In this document: positions 6,924 to 15,647 of the stretch, piece by piece | Layout: the number at the start of each line of letters is the position of its first letter | Position numbering within the stretch: position 1 is the stretch's first letter | Assembly: GCA_017501525.1 (NCBI GenBank) | Contig: JAFVWT010000004.1 | Coordinates: 1 to 64,000, forward strand | Source of the DNA: Bacteroidales bacterium | GTDB taxonomy: Bacteria; Bacteroidota; Bacteroidia; Bacteroidales; UBA932 | Direction of reading: 5' to 3' | DNA: 64,000 nt | Position numbers and translations under genes: made by a program | The notes under the pieces: model-generated | Seen by the model: only the letters and a program-made list of their open reading frames with translations | Told to the model about the DNA's origin: nothing | Databases searched by the model: none

Positions 6924-8737
6924 TACAATCTTTTTTCTATTTCTTCATCTGTTATAATCTCCATAATTTTCTTTCCCGATGGAGATAATTCGGGCTCTGC
7001 ACAACAGAATAGGGAATCTACCAAAACTCGTGCCTGATTGCGTGACAGCCTTTTATCGCCACTGCGGGCAGTTGATTTTGCTAAGGAACGTGCCATGTTG
7101 TCGCGTCCGTGAGCCTTTGTTAGGAAGTCGCTCTGACATTCTTCAAATGTGACGATAAGGTTATCGATAATTTCTATTATACTTTTTTCGTCTGTTTCCA
7201 AACCTTCGGGCATTCCGTTTACAGATATGGTGTTCTCTCCTACGGTTGAAATGTCAAACCCCAGGGAATGTAATCTCTCGGGGGACTCCATCAAAAGGGA
7301 GTAGCGGGCAGGGGACAGTTCAATGGTTTGTGGGAAAAGAACCTGTTGGGCAATGGGTTGGGAATTGTCCAGATTGTAAAGATATTTTTCGTAGAAAATT
7401 CTCTCCTTGGCTCTGAATATATTGATGAGCATCATCCCCGAACGCACTGCGGTTACAATGTATTTATTGGAAAGTACAAGCGTGTTTTCATCGATGGTCT
7501 CCTTAGACTCAAAAATCTCTCCGTAACCATCTACGGCTGAGGCAATATTATATTTACTATCAAATTCACTATCACTCCGGTTTTTTTGTTCTGCTTCAAA
7601 ATTGAACTCAAAGTTGTCTGATTTGGCAGATTGAAATGGTTTTGGAATTGAATAAGCCGGAGATGACTTGAGTGTCGGTAGAATAGGGGTGTAATCTTTC
7701 GGAATATGAATCTCAGGAAGAGTGTCATGGTTGAAATCGATAGTGGGTACAAATGAATTCTTTCCAAGGGACTCTTTGACTAATGCTGTGAGAATTTCAA
7801 ACATCTCACTCTCATTCTCGAATTTTACTTCTGTCTTGGCAGGGTGGATGTTTACGTCGACATTTTCCGGGTTCGTTTCAAAAAATAGATAGTAAGATGG
7901 ATATGTTCCGTCAGGAATCAATTTGTCGTATCCTTTCATTATTGCCTTATGAAAGTATGGAGATTTGAAAAATCTTCCGTTTACGAAAAAATATTGATTT
8001 CCTGAACTCTTTCTGGCATCTTCCGGATGACCGATAAATCCTGAAACAGTTACGATGGATGAGCTGATGCCTATATCTACCAACTCTTTAATCATTTCCC
8101 TCCCTTCTATCTCTAGGATTCGTTGTTTTATATTATTTACCCTTTTGAGGTTGTATATGTCTTTACGATTGTGAACAAGTCTAAGATTAAGATCGTAGCG
8201 GCATAATGCAACTCGTACGAATTCTGTAATTATGTGTCTGAATTCGGCATTGTCCGATTTGAGAAATTTTCTCCTTGCCGGAATCTTGTAAAAGAGGTTA
8301 CGCACAGAAATATTGGTCCCTTCGGGTGTTGCCACTTCTTCTTTTGATATCAATTCCGAGCCAGCTAATGTTACTTCATATCCTGTATCATCTCCTCTCT
8401 TGCGACTTCTCAAAACAACCTCAGCAACGGCGGCAATGGAGGGAAGCGCTTCTCCTCGGAATCCATAAGTGTGGATAGAATTCAGATCTTCTGCATTGGA
8501 AATTTTTGATGTGGCATGTCTTTCAAAGCATAGCACTGCCTCATCGGGGGTCATTCCGCATCCATTGTCTATTACCTGGATTGAGGTTCTCCCGGCGTCT
8601 TCAATAATCACTGAGATTGTATCTGCTCCTGCATCTACACTATTTTCAATAAGCTCCTTAACAACAGAGGAGGGGCGTTGAACCACCTCTCCTGCTGCAA
8701 TAAGATTTGATATACCTGCGGGTAATACTTTAAGCAT
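6923..8737 (-). CDS. mutL: DNA mismatch repair protein MutL
   Basis: A 604-residue MutL that couples mismatch recognition by MutS to downstream excision. The N-terminal GHKL ATPase shows ELIENSVDAGAD (Glu28, Asn32), DNGCGM, HATSKI and TYGFRGEAL. A variable linker runs from about residue 335 to 415, before the C-terminal dimerisation domain. In that domain the usual DQHA-type metal-binding segment reads INIFRAKERI (around residue 430). The Asp and His are replaced, so latent endonuclease activity is doubtful. It is second in the operon behind a small membrane protein and is followed by the rhomboid gene with a 1-base overlap. Confidence 0.95.
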   Translation of the reverse strand: MLKVLPAGISNLIAAGEVVQRPSSVVKELIENSVDAGADTISVIIEDAGRTSIQVIDNGCGMTPDEAVLCFERHATSKISNAEDLNSIHTYGFRGEALPSIAAVAEVVLRSRKRGDDTGYEVTLAGSELISKEEVATPEGTNISVRNLFYKIPARRKFLKSDNAEFRHIITEFVRVALCRYDLNLRLVHNRKDIYNLKRVNNIKQRILEIEGREMIKELVDIGISSSIVTVSGFIGHPEDARKSSGNQYFFVNGRFFKSPYFHKAIMKGYDKLIPDGTYPSYYLFFETNPENVDVNIHPAKTEVKFENESEMFEILTALVKESLGKNSFVPTIDFNHDTLPEIHIPKDYTPILPTLKSSPAYSIPKPFQSAKSDNFEFNFEAEQKNRSDSEFDSKYNIASAVDGYGEIFESKETIDENTLVLSNKYIVTAVRSGMMLINIFRAKERIFYEKYLYNLDNSQPIAQQVLFPQTIELSPARYSLLMESPERLHSLGFDISTVGENTISVNGMPEGLETDEKSIIEIIDNLIVTFEECQSDFLTKAHGRDNMARSLAKSTARSGDKRLSRNQARVLVDSLFCCAEPELSPSGKKIMEIITDEEIEKRL

Positions 8738-8743
8738 GCTCCT

Positions 8744-9073
8744 TTATTTGAAAATTTCAAGGAATCTATGAAAATATTCTGCAAAATATACCAGGAAGAT
8801 GAAAAATATGGCCATAGATGCCAGACCTATTATCTTTCTGATATTTCCACCGAGGGCATGCTTTCTGTTTTTTATAGCCTCCTCTTGCCATGCTCCGCTG
8901 ATATATTTGCCGGGTTTGTAGTCTGGATCGTGCCATTGGCGCCCTTCACGAATGGCTTTTTCGCGCAATGCTTCCTGCTTCACCTTTTCCCGGTGCTCTT
9001 TTCTTTCGTCATAATATACAGGAGTATAGTTGAATACTCTGTGCTTTGGAGTTTTGAAAAAACTTATACCCAT
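8744..9073 (-). CDS. Small conserved-looking protein with one C-terminal membrane segment
   Basis: A 109-residue protein of unknown function. The first 75 residues are basic and charged (YYDERKEHREKVKQEALREK), with an amphipathic helical look. A single hydrophobic segment, IIGLASMAIFFIFLVYFA, follows at about residues 80-100, so it is probably a tail-anchored inner-membrane protein. It precedes mutL by 6 bp and has a perfect -7 box 20 bp upstream, which makes it the first gene of the operon. I do not recognise a named family, although proteins of this shape next to mutL are plausible for Bacteroidales. Confidence 0.7.
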   Translation of the reverse strand: MGISFFKTPKHRVFNYTPVYYDERKEHREKVKQEALREKAIREGRQWHDPDYKPGKYISGAWQEEAIKNRKHALGGNIRKIIGLASMAIFFIFLVYFAEYFHRFLEIFK

Positions 9074-9093
9074 AATTCCAATTCTTTATTTGG

Positions 9094-9101
9094 CAAATAT
9101 A
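9094..9101 (-). promoter_or_regulatory. -7 promoter box of the mutL operon
   Basis: The minus strand reads TATATTTG, a perfect TAnnTTTG box, 20 bp upstream of the ATG at 9073. No well-spaced TTTG -33 element was found. Confidence 0.5.
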
Positions 9102-9135
9102 ATCATTCTTGTCAAATTAAAACAGCTCAGTGGAC

Positions 9136-11736
9136 CTATTTCCCAAAAGCTCTCCTTATTAACTTTATAATTTCACAAACTATGAATATGCCTGCAGAGA
9201 GGGAGATTATCCAAATCCATTGTGTCATATTTAGGGAAACGACTTGGAACAGTGAAGCTACAGATGGAATTAACAATACCATGAGCATTAATCCAGCGAC
9301 CAATAACATCGCACCCAAAAGATATTTGTTTGAGAAAAGGTTTCTCAGTCCAAAATCTTTTCCACTTCTAATGCTGAAAATAATGGTCATCTGGCTAAAG
9401 GCAAGAGTTGCAAAGGTCATTGTTCTGGCGCACTCGACAGATGTCTTCATCCCTATGTAGTATGCAGTAAGTGAAACGATTGCGATTAGAATACCTTGGA
9501 GCAATACCCTGAATGTAAACTCTTTGGTAAATATTCCCTGGTTTGGTACAACCGGTTTTCTGCTCATAACATCTCTCTCTGCAGGGTCGAAACTCAATGC
9601 CAATGCCGGGAGTGAGTCTGTCACAAGGTTGATCCACAAAATATGAATCGGGAGGAGTGGTGTTACCAGATTTGCTAAAACTGCAATAAAAAGGACCAGT
9701 ACCTCACCGATATTTGTTGAGAGGAGAAATTGGATTGCCTTGAGGAGATTGTCATAGATTCTTCTCCCTTCTGATACAGCTGTGACAATTGTAGCAAAGT
9801 TGTCATCGGCCAAAACTACATCTGCTGCCTCTTTTGAAACGTCTGTGCCTGTAATGCCCATTGCAACACCTATGTCGGCGAGTTTTAGGGCGGGGGCATC
9901 GTTGACTCCGTCCCCTGTCATTGCTACAACATTTCCTTTGTTCTGGAAAGTTTGTACGATTCTTACTTTGTGCTCAGGGGCAACCCTTGCAAAAACTGAT
10001 GTATGATTTGCTACTTTAAGGAGCTCATCATCACTCATATTTGCCACTTCTGCACCCGTTAAAGCGATATCTCCATCCCTTTTTATTTTAAGTGATTCTG
10101 CAATAGCTTCTGCTGTAATCTTATGGTCTCCTGTGATCATAACCGGTCTGATCCCCGCTTGAACGGCTTGCTCGACGGCGAGTTTTACCTCTTCACGAGG
10201 AGGGTCGATCATCCCAAACAGACCACAGAATATAAGCTGGTTCTCAATGGTCTCCGACGAAATTACTTCAGGCAGTGTGTCGACCTCTTTGTAAGCTGTA
10301 GCAAGTACTCTTAGAGCTTTGGAGGCCATATCCATATTCTTATTCTCTATCTCTATAGCTACATCGCTGATCAGTGGATAGACCTCCCCGTTGCCAAAAT
10401 ATCTGTCACATCTTTGGAGTATTTCGTCTACACCCCCTTTTGTTGCAATAAAATAGCGATTTCCAACCTTGTGGATGGTTGTCATTAATTTTCTTTCGGA
10501 GTCAAAGGGTATTTCGGCAACTCTCGGATATTCCCTCTCCAATATCTCTTTGTCTAACCCTTTCTTAAGTCCAAAATCGACAATAGATGTCTCTGTAGGG
10601 TCGCCAATGGTTTTGACTCTCTCCCCCTCACGTGATATTTTGGTGTCATTTGATAATATACCTATTCTGATGGAGAGTTCTTCGTTGTCGCTGTCGCTCT
10701 CCACTATAGTCATTTTATTTTGAGTCAATGTCCCTGTTTTGTCGGAGCAAATCACAGTTGTGCTTCCAAGGGTCTCTACCGAGGGGAGATTTCTTACAAT
10801 GGCATTCCTTTTTGCCAAACGTTGGACCCCTATGGCAAGAACAATGGTCGATACGGCTGGTAACCCTTCCGGGATGGCTGCAGCGGCTAGACTTACTGCT
10901 GTCATAAACATAGTAAGTAGGTCGTTTCCATAGAGGATACCTACTATAAATATCAGAGCGCAGATAGCGAGGGCAGCGATGGCCAATGTTTTGCCAAGCT
11001 GGTCGAGCCGGTGCTGCATAGGGGTTTTAGTCTCAGGTACAGACTGAATCATCGATGCGATTTTTCCTATCTCGGTATTTTGTCCTATCGCAGTTACTAT
11101 CCCTTTGCCGTGACCGTATGTAACGTGACAAGAAGAATAGGCCATATTGAGACGGTCGCCCAAAGGGACATCTCCTTGAATCGGATTGCAGTCTTTCTCC
11201 ACAGGAAGTGATTCGCCGGTCAGGGCTGCCTCTTCGATCTTCAGGTTGGACTCATCTATTATCCTTAGGTCTGCAGGGATATTGTCCCCTGTCTCAAATA
11301 TTACAATATCCCCTCTAACAAGATATTTACTTTCAATAATTTGGGTCTTTCCATCCCTTATTACCTTGCACTTTGGCGCGGACATTCTTTCCAAAGCGTC
11401 CAGAGATTTCTCGGCTTTTGCCTCTTGTAGCATTCCGATGATGGCATTTAAAAATACAATCGTCAAGATAATGATGGCGTCGGTAAATCCTTCCCCATGA
11501 AGATATCCTATTATTCCCGATACGAGTGCCGCAACGAGTAGGACAATAATCATAAAGCTCTTGAATTGGCTGATGAATTTGACATAAAGGGAAGTGCGCT
11601 TTACCTTTTTAAATTCGTTAAGTCCTTGTTCATGAATTCTTTGTTGGGCCTGTTGTGATGACAGACCCTTAATCGGATCAGACTCGAGGTCTGAGCAAAC
11701 CTCTTCAGAGGTGAGTTGGTGATAATTTGTATTCAT
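9136..11736 (-). CDS. Cation-translocating P-type ATPase (calcium-type, P2)
   Basis: An 866-residue ion pump of the P2 (SERCA/PMCA-like) family in the inner membrane, which probably exports Ca2+. An N-terminal cation-ATPase domain (about residues 1-70) is followed by the actuator domain with TGES at 173-176. The M4 ion-site motif PEGLP is at 289-293, the phosphorylation motif DKTGT has Asp332, and the hinge TGDGVNDAPALK lies near residue 600. The M6 segment NLVTDSLPALAL carries the Asn and Asp expected of calcium pumps rather than Na/K or H pumps. The length is normal for bacterial members. It stands alone, divergent from the nucleoside transporter gene. Ion specificity is inferred from motifs only. 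Confidence 0.9.
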   Translation of the reverse strand: MNTNYHQLTSEEVCSDLESDPIKGLSSQQAQQRIHEQGLNEFKKVKRTSLYVKFISQFKSFMIIVLLVAALVSGIIGYLHGEGFTDAIIILTIVFLNAIIGMLQEAKAEKSLDALERMSAPKCKVIRDGKTQIIESKYLVRGDIVIFETGDNIPADLRIIDESNLKIEEAALTGESLPVEKDCNPIQGDVPLGDRLNMAYSSCHVTYGHGKGIVTAIGQNTEIGKIASMIQSVPETKTPMQHRLDQLGKTLAIAALAICALIFIVGILYGNDLLTMFMTAVSLAAAAIPEGLPAVSTIVLAIGVQRLAKRNAIVRNLPSVETLGSTTVICSDKTGTLTQNKMTIVESDSDNEELSIRIGILSNDTKISREGERVKTIGDPTETSIVDFGLKKGLDKEILEREYPRVAEIPFDSERKLMTTIHKVGNRYFIATKGGVDEILQRCDRYFGNGEVYPLISDVAIEIENKNMDMASKALRVLATAYKEVDTLPEVISSETIENQLIFCGLFGMIDPPREEVKLAVEQAVQAGIRPVMITGDHKITAEAIAESLKIKRDGDIALTGAEVANMSDDELLKVANHTSVFARVAPEHKVRIVQTFQNKGNVVAMTGDGVNDAPALKLADIGVAMGITGTDVSKEAADVVLADDNFATIVTAVSEGRRIYDNLLKAIQFLLSTNIGEVLVLFIAVLANLVTPLLPIHILWINLVTDSLPALALSFDPAERDVMSRKPVVPNQGIFTKEFTFRVLLQGILIAIVSLTAYYIGMKTSVECARTMTFATLAFSQMTIIFSIRSGKDFGLRNLFSNKYLLGAMLLVAGLMLMVLLIPSVASLFQVVSLNMTQWIWIISLSAGIFIVCEIIKLIRRAFGK

Positions 11737-11784
11737 ATTGTTTGAGAATCTAAGAACTACCTTCTTGACGCAATAAATATGCCA

Positions 11785-11814
11785 TTGTAAAATTGTGAAT
11801 TAAGGGTATATTTG
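11785..11814 (+). promoter_or_regulatory. Promoter of the nucleoside transporter gene
   Basis: The -33 element TTG lies at 11785-11787, followed by a 19-bp spacer and a perfect -7 box TATATTTG at 11807-11814. The ATG follows 20 bp later at 11835. This is one of the best matches to the Bacteroides consensus in the window. Confidence 0.7.
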
Positions 11815-11834
11815 TGCCATAAATGTAATCTATT

Positions 11835-13133
11835 ATGGGAAATAAGTTGAAATTGATTTTAATGAACTTCCTCCAATTTGCAGTTTGGGGGGCGTATTTG
11901 ACCAGTCAAGGAAGATATCTCGGTTCTGTTGGATTTGGAGATAAGATAGGTCTTTTCTACTCTGTTCAAGGGATTGTTTCCATTTTTATGCCGGCAATTA
12001 TGGGAATTATTGCCGATAAATGGATTCAGGCTCAAAGACTTTTGGGGCTATGTCATGCAGTGGCAGGAGGAGCTATGATTGCTGCAGGTCTATATGGCGT
12101 ATGGGCAGGAGCAAATGTTGAGTTTGTCACATTGTTTTCGTTGTATACATTGAGCGTTGCATTTTTTATGCCTACAATCGCAATTTCCAATTCAGTAGCT
12201 TACAATGTTCTGGAAAAATCAGGACTTGATCCGGTAAAAGATTTTCCACCAATCAGAATATGGGGTACAGTCGGATTTATTGTCTCAATGTGGTTTGTGG
12301 ATTTTGTAAAAATGGATGGTATCGCTTTCCAACTCTCTTCTATGCAATATGTTGTCTCAGGGGTTCTGGGTATTCTGTTAGGAATATATAGCTTTACTCT
12401 TCCTGAGTGTCCTGTAGTCAAAAGTGATGCGAAGAAATCTGTTGTAGAGGCAATGGGACTTAAAGCTTTCACATTGTTCAAGGATAAAAATATGGCGATA
12501 TTTTTCATCTTCTCCATGCTTCTCGGGGTAGCGTTGCAGATTACAAATGGTTTTGCCAATCCTTTTCTTGGGGATTTTGGAAATTTAGCTGAGTATGAGA
12601 CTTCTTTTGGTGTGAAACATTCAAACGTCCTAATATCTCTCTCTCAGGTGTCGGAAACATTGTGTATCCTCCTTATCCCTTTCTTCCTAAGACGCTTCGG
12701 TATTAAAAAAGTGATGCTCATAGCTATGTTTGCTTGGGTATTCCGTTTTGGATTCTTTGCTGTAGGTAATCCGGGAGGTGGAATATGGCTATTTGTTCTT
12801 TCTATGATAATATATGGTGTGGCATTTGACTTTTTCAATATATCAGGTTCGTTGTTTGTCAATGAAAACACCGATAAATCGATACGTTCGAGTGCGCAGG
12901 GACTCTTTATGTTGATGACCAATGGTATCGGTGCAGCTGTAGGAACATTGGGCGCACAATGGGTGGTCAATCTCCTCGTCAATTCCAAGAAAGTACCCTC
13001 TTCCGATGGCACGATAGATTGGACTGCGGTAATGAATGGTTGGTGTGATGCCTGGTATATTTTTGCGGCATACGCATTGGTTGTAGCTATTATGTTTGCT
13101 ATTTTATTCAAGTACAAACATAAGAAAGCCTAA
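11835..13133 (+). CDS. MFS nucleoside:H+ symporter (NupG/XapB-like)
   Basis: A 432-residue inner-membrane transporter with about 12 hydrophobic segments. The N-terminus (LILMNFLQFAVWGAYLTSQG) and FMPAIMGIIADKW are hallmarks of the nucleoside:proton symporter family, which imports ribo- and deoxyribonucleosides. The later AFDFFNISGSLFVNENTD and SSAQGLFMLMTNGIGA segments also fit. The gene is monocistronic with its own strong promoter; a palindromic repeat lies beyond the 3' end. The exact substrate cannot be read from the sequence. Confidence 0.88.
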   Translation: MGNKLKLILMNFLQFAVWGAYLTSQGRYLGSVGFGDKIGLFYSVQGIVSIFMPAIMGIIADKWIQAQRLLGLCHAVAGGAMIAAGLYGVWAGANVEFVTLFSLYTLSVAFFMPTIAISNSVAYNVLEKSGLDPVKDFPPIRIWGTVGFIVSMWFVDFVKMDGIAFQLSSMQYVVSGVLGILLGIYSFTLPECPVVKSDAKKSVVEAMGLKAFTLFKDKNMAIFFIFSMLLGVALQITNGFANPFLGDFGNLAEYETSFGVKHSNVLISLSQVSETLCILLIPFFLRRFGIKKVMLIAMFAWVFRFGFFAVGNPGGGIWLFVLSMIIYGVAFDFFNISGSLFVNENTDKSIRSSAQGLFMLMTNGIGAAVGTLGAQWVVNLLVNSKKVPSSDGTIDWTAVMNGWCDAWYIFAAYALVVAIMFAILFKYKHKKA

Positions 13134-13190
13134 GCTGTCATTATAAGGCCAACTTCCATAAATTCAATATTTCAGAAGTTGGAATACTAT

Positions 13191-13237
13191 AAGGGATGTT
13201 CTATAAATCACAGCAAAGTCTTTTATGGAACATCTCT
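13191..13237. repeat. Dispersed palindromic repeat R1, copy 1
   Basis: The 15-bp arm GGGATGTTCTATAAA pairs with TTTATGGAACATCTC across a 13-nt centre containing GCAAAGTC. The same palindrome recurs at 19180-19196 (half), 23054-23107, 23281-23329 and 42411-42451, always outside or at the very edge of genes. A separate short stem AACTTC/GAAGTT lies at 13151-13180. Confidence 0.7.
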
Positions 13238-13404
13238 TCTCTTATTAATTTGAATAGAAATATGTAGCTTAAGGCTTGCAAATCCCGAAAAAGCGTAGTT
13301 TACTGAGTGTAAATGAGCCTTTAGAGGGTGAGTGTAACGACAAAAAAGACCTTCTATTCACCCTCTGATTGTTTGAATGTATCGTATAGGATGACAATGA
13401 GATT

Positions 13405-13902
13405 CTATACCTCAATCATTTCCCATTCTCCTCCCCACAGTTCTATAAATTTTCGGAAGTCGTTGTTTGAAATTACCAATGATGCCGTATTGTCATTAGG
13501 GTGGAAACTTAAATTCTCAGATTGGAAAAGGTCCTTGTCTATAAATAATTTTACTTTTTTGTCGGGGTCATTGACAAGACCGAACAGAGACACTGAACCG
13601 GGAGTTGTTCCGAGATGTTTCTCCATTCTCTGCTCAGATGCAAAAGAGAGCTTTCCTTGATGAAGCATCTTTTCAAGCTGGTGGATGGGAAGTGTTTTAT
13701 GACATTCAAAAATTACCAGATAATGTTTGTTTCCTTTATGATTTCTGAAGAATAAGTTCTTGCAATGGGTTGAATCAATATTTTTCCAGTACTCCAGTGC
13801 TGACTCGATGGTGGGCAATGGAGGATGTTCATATATGCGGTATCTTATTCCCCATTGATCCAATTTTTCAAATACTTTGTTTCTCCTTTCTGTCTTTTCC
13901 AT
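13405..13902 (-). CDS. proX: YbaK/ProX-type aminoacyl-tRNA deacylase (prolyl-tRNA editing protein)
   Basis: A 165-residue single-domain protein of the INS-like editing superfamily, which hydrolyses mischarged tRNA such as Ala-tRNAPro in trans. Visible features are the N-terminal YRIYEHPPLPTIESALEYW, then CKNLFFRNHKGNKHYLVIF with the conserved Lys, and the GTTPGSVSLFGL loop that forms the pocket. The ATG at 13902 is the preferred start: the upstream extension to 13920 begins with TTG and would contain the -7 box at 13907-13914. The gene is divergent from the fimbria operon's switch region and probably monocistronic. Confidence 0.88.
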   Translation of the reverse strand: MEKTERRNKVFEKLDQWGIRYRIYEHPPLPTIESALEYWKNIDSTHCKNLFFRNHKGNKHYLVIFECHKTLPIHQLEKMLHQGKLSFASEQRMEKHLGTTPGSVSLFGLVNDPDKKVKLFIDKDLFQSENLSFHPNDNTASLVISNNDFRKFIELWGGEWEMIEV

Positions 13903-13906
13903 TTGA

Positions 13907-13914
13907 CAAAGATA
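13907..13914 (-). promoter_or_regulatory. -7 box directly upstream of proX
   Basis: The minus strand reads TATCTTTG, a perfect match, ending only 4 bp before the start codon at 13902. The transcript would be leaderless or nearly so. Confidence 0.45.
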
Positions 13915-14101
13915 GGTCAAATCTTTTAAAATCTATAATTTGTATCGTATTGAGATGGCTCTCCTGGTCTTTACTAAATTTCTCTTATTGATATATCTGA
14001 TTTTTCTGTCCTTTCAGAGATAATTGCTGTATGAACTCCTATGTTGAAATAAATTTTGTTGATTTAAAAGAAGTTTTTATATTTGTGATTAGTATTGTGG
14101 T

Positions 14102-14292
14102 TTTCTCTTAAGAAGAGAGTACGATAGTCCAATTCATCATAATTATTCCTTCTGGGAATGTGTCCATACCACGATTCCAAGCTGATATTTTTAATTTACT
14201 TACGGCTGTAGAATAGAGGAGTGTGAATACTGAACACAATAAATAGTTGAGTAATAATTTGTTTGCAAATGAATTTCTCTTCTTAAGAGAAA
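14102..14292. promoter_or_regulatory. Predicted invertible promoter element 2 (fimbria switch)
   Basis: A 17-bp perfect inverted repeat (14102-14118 and 14276-14292) encloses 157 bp. The left site is TTTCTCT (14102-14108), spacer TAAGA (14109-14113), AGAGAGT (14114-14120). The right site is TTTCTCT (14274-14280), TCTTA (14281-14285), AGAGAAA (14286-14292). The arms are the same as in element 1 at 556-759, while the spacer differs. The right end is 41 bp upstream of the first fimbria gene. A promoter-like sequence next to the right site points towards the genes, so this copy is read as ON. Invertible promoters are well established for surface loci in Bacteroides; inversion here is inferred, not shown. 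Confidence 0.78.
14252..14265 (+). promoter_or_regulatory. Candidate promoter within invertible element 2
   Basis: TAATAATTTGTTTG is an imperfect TAnnTTTG box placed 8 bp inside the right recombination site. The corresponding position of element 1 carries the perfect box TATCTTTG, also followed by CA. No good -33 element is visible, so an activator may be needed. If used, transcription would start near 14272, giving a leader of about 60 nt. Confidence 0.35.
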
Positions 14293-14333
14293 TGTGCGAG
14301 AGAACCATAATCACTATTTTTAAACTTAGACGT

Positions 14334-15647
14334 ATGAAGAAACTTTTCTTGGTATTGGTTGCTGCATTATATGCATACATAGCTGCTGCTCAGGACTCTG
14401 TTTCTGATTCTGTAGAAGTTCAGACAAGCGAGACTGTCGCAATCTATTTCCGACAGGGACATTATAATCTCGATTTGAGTTATCGTACAAATAAGGAATC
14501 TCTTGAGTCAATATATGCTCAGATGGCGGAGATCTATTATGATTCCACACGTTTTTTCAGGCATGTTCAGATTATATCCGGAACATCTCCTGAGGGTTCC
14601 TATTCCTTTAACCAGAGGTTGTCGAAGAATCGTCTGAATGCACTTAAGAACTATATACAGTCAAGATTGCCTATACCAGATTCGATTTTTGTGCAGGAGT
14701 CAAGAGGTATCAACTGGATAGATTTGATTGCGTTGGTAGAGGAGTCCGATATGCCGAATAAGGAAGATATGCTGCATATTTTACGGAATGTTCCTGAAAT
14801 AGAGGAGGTTGACGGCAGAGTGACATATCCTCGTAAAAAGGCGATGGAACAATTGGATGGAGGTAGACCGTATAGGTATATGTATAACCATTTTTTCCCT
14901 GTACTGAGGCAGTCTTGTGGTATTTTGTTTGCGGAAAAACCCATTCCGATCGAGCCTGTAGAAATACCTGATATATATGCTTTGACGGGGCTTGAGGTCG
15001 TGGTAGTATCTGAATATCCAAAGCCGGTCAAGTTTGTCAAACCCGATCCGGACCGTATAAAGTCACCATATCCTGAGCCTGATACAATCAGAGGCCCTAT
15101 CTTTGCTCTGAAGACAAATCTCCTTTCAGATCTTGCCCTTATTCCTCATATCGGAGCAGAAGTGTTTATTGCTGATGGGTGGACTCTTGCTGCCAACTGG
15201 TATTATGCTTGGTGGAAATCAGATCCTGTCCATTGGTATTGGAGAACTTATGGAGGTGATATGGCTGTAAGATGGTATTTTGGGGAGAAGAGTAAATGGA
15301 GAGTATTCAATGGTCATCACCTTGGACTTTTCGGGCAAATCTCTACCTACGATTTTGAATTGGGTGGCAATGGTATATTAGGTGACAAATGGAGTTGGGG
15401 AGTTGGTGTTGAATATGGTTATGCTATCCCTATTGCAAGACATTTGAATCTTGATTTTACCCTTGGTGTGGGGTATTTCGGCGGGGAATTTTACAAATAT
15501 GTTCCGATGGATACCCACTATGTATGGCAATCTACCAATAATCGACACTATTTCGGACCGACAAAACTTGAAGTTTCTCTTGTATGGGTTATCGGTGGAG
15601 GAAGTTACAATAAAAACAAAGAGGAGGTGAGTGATGAAAGCAAATAG
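14334..15647 (+). CDS. DUF3575 outer-membrane-associated protein of a fimbria operon
   Basis: A 437-residue exported protein, first in a four-gene operon. The signal peptide MKKLFLVLVAALYAYIAAAQ is cleaved near residue 20. Residues of about 30-120 form an OmpA-like or DUF3868-like region (VAIYFRQGHYNLD, IISGTSPEG, LSKNRLNALKNYI). Residues of about 240-430 match DUF3575, an outer-membrane beta-barrel-like domain (FALKTNLLSDLALIPHIGAE, WYYAWWKSDPVHWYW, MAVRWYFG). Such genes accompany DUF5119 and fimbrillin genes in Bacteroidales type V pilus clusters. The start at 14334 is chosen because the frame upstream begins with TTG inside the invertible segment. It overlaps the next gene by 14 bp. Confidence 0.85.
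   Translation: MKKLFLVLVAALYAYIAAAQDSVSDSVEVQTSETVAIYFRQGHYNLDLSYRTNKESLESIYAQMAEIYYDSTRFFRHVQIISGTSPEGSYSFNQRLSKNRLNALKNYIQSRLPIPDSIFVQESRGINWIDLIALVEESDMPNKEDMLHILRNVPEIEEVDGRVTYPRKKAMEQLDGGRPYRYMYNHFFPVLRQSCGILFAEKPIPIEPVEIPDIYALTGLEVVVVSEYPKPVKFVKPDPDRIKSPYPEPDTIRGPIFALKTNLLSDLALIPHIGAEVFIADGWTLAANWYYAWWKSDPVHWYWRTYGGDMAVRWYFGEKSKWRVFNGHHLGLFGQISTYDFELGGNGILGDKWSWGVGVEYGYAIPIARHLNLDFTLGVGYFGGEFYKYVPMDTHYVWQSTNNRHYFGPTKLEVSLVWVIGGGSYNKNKEEVSDESK

Noticed and set aside
13976-13994. TTTCTCTTATTGATATATC, half of an inversion site
   Set aside because: Only one arm matches; the second arm and an inverted partner are missing.
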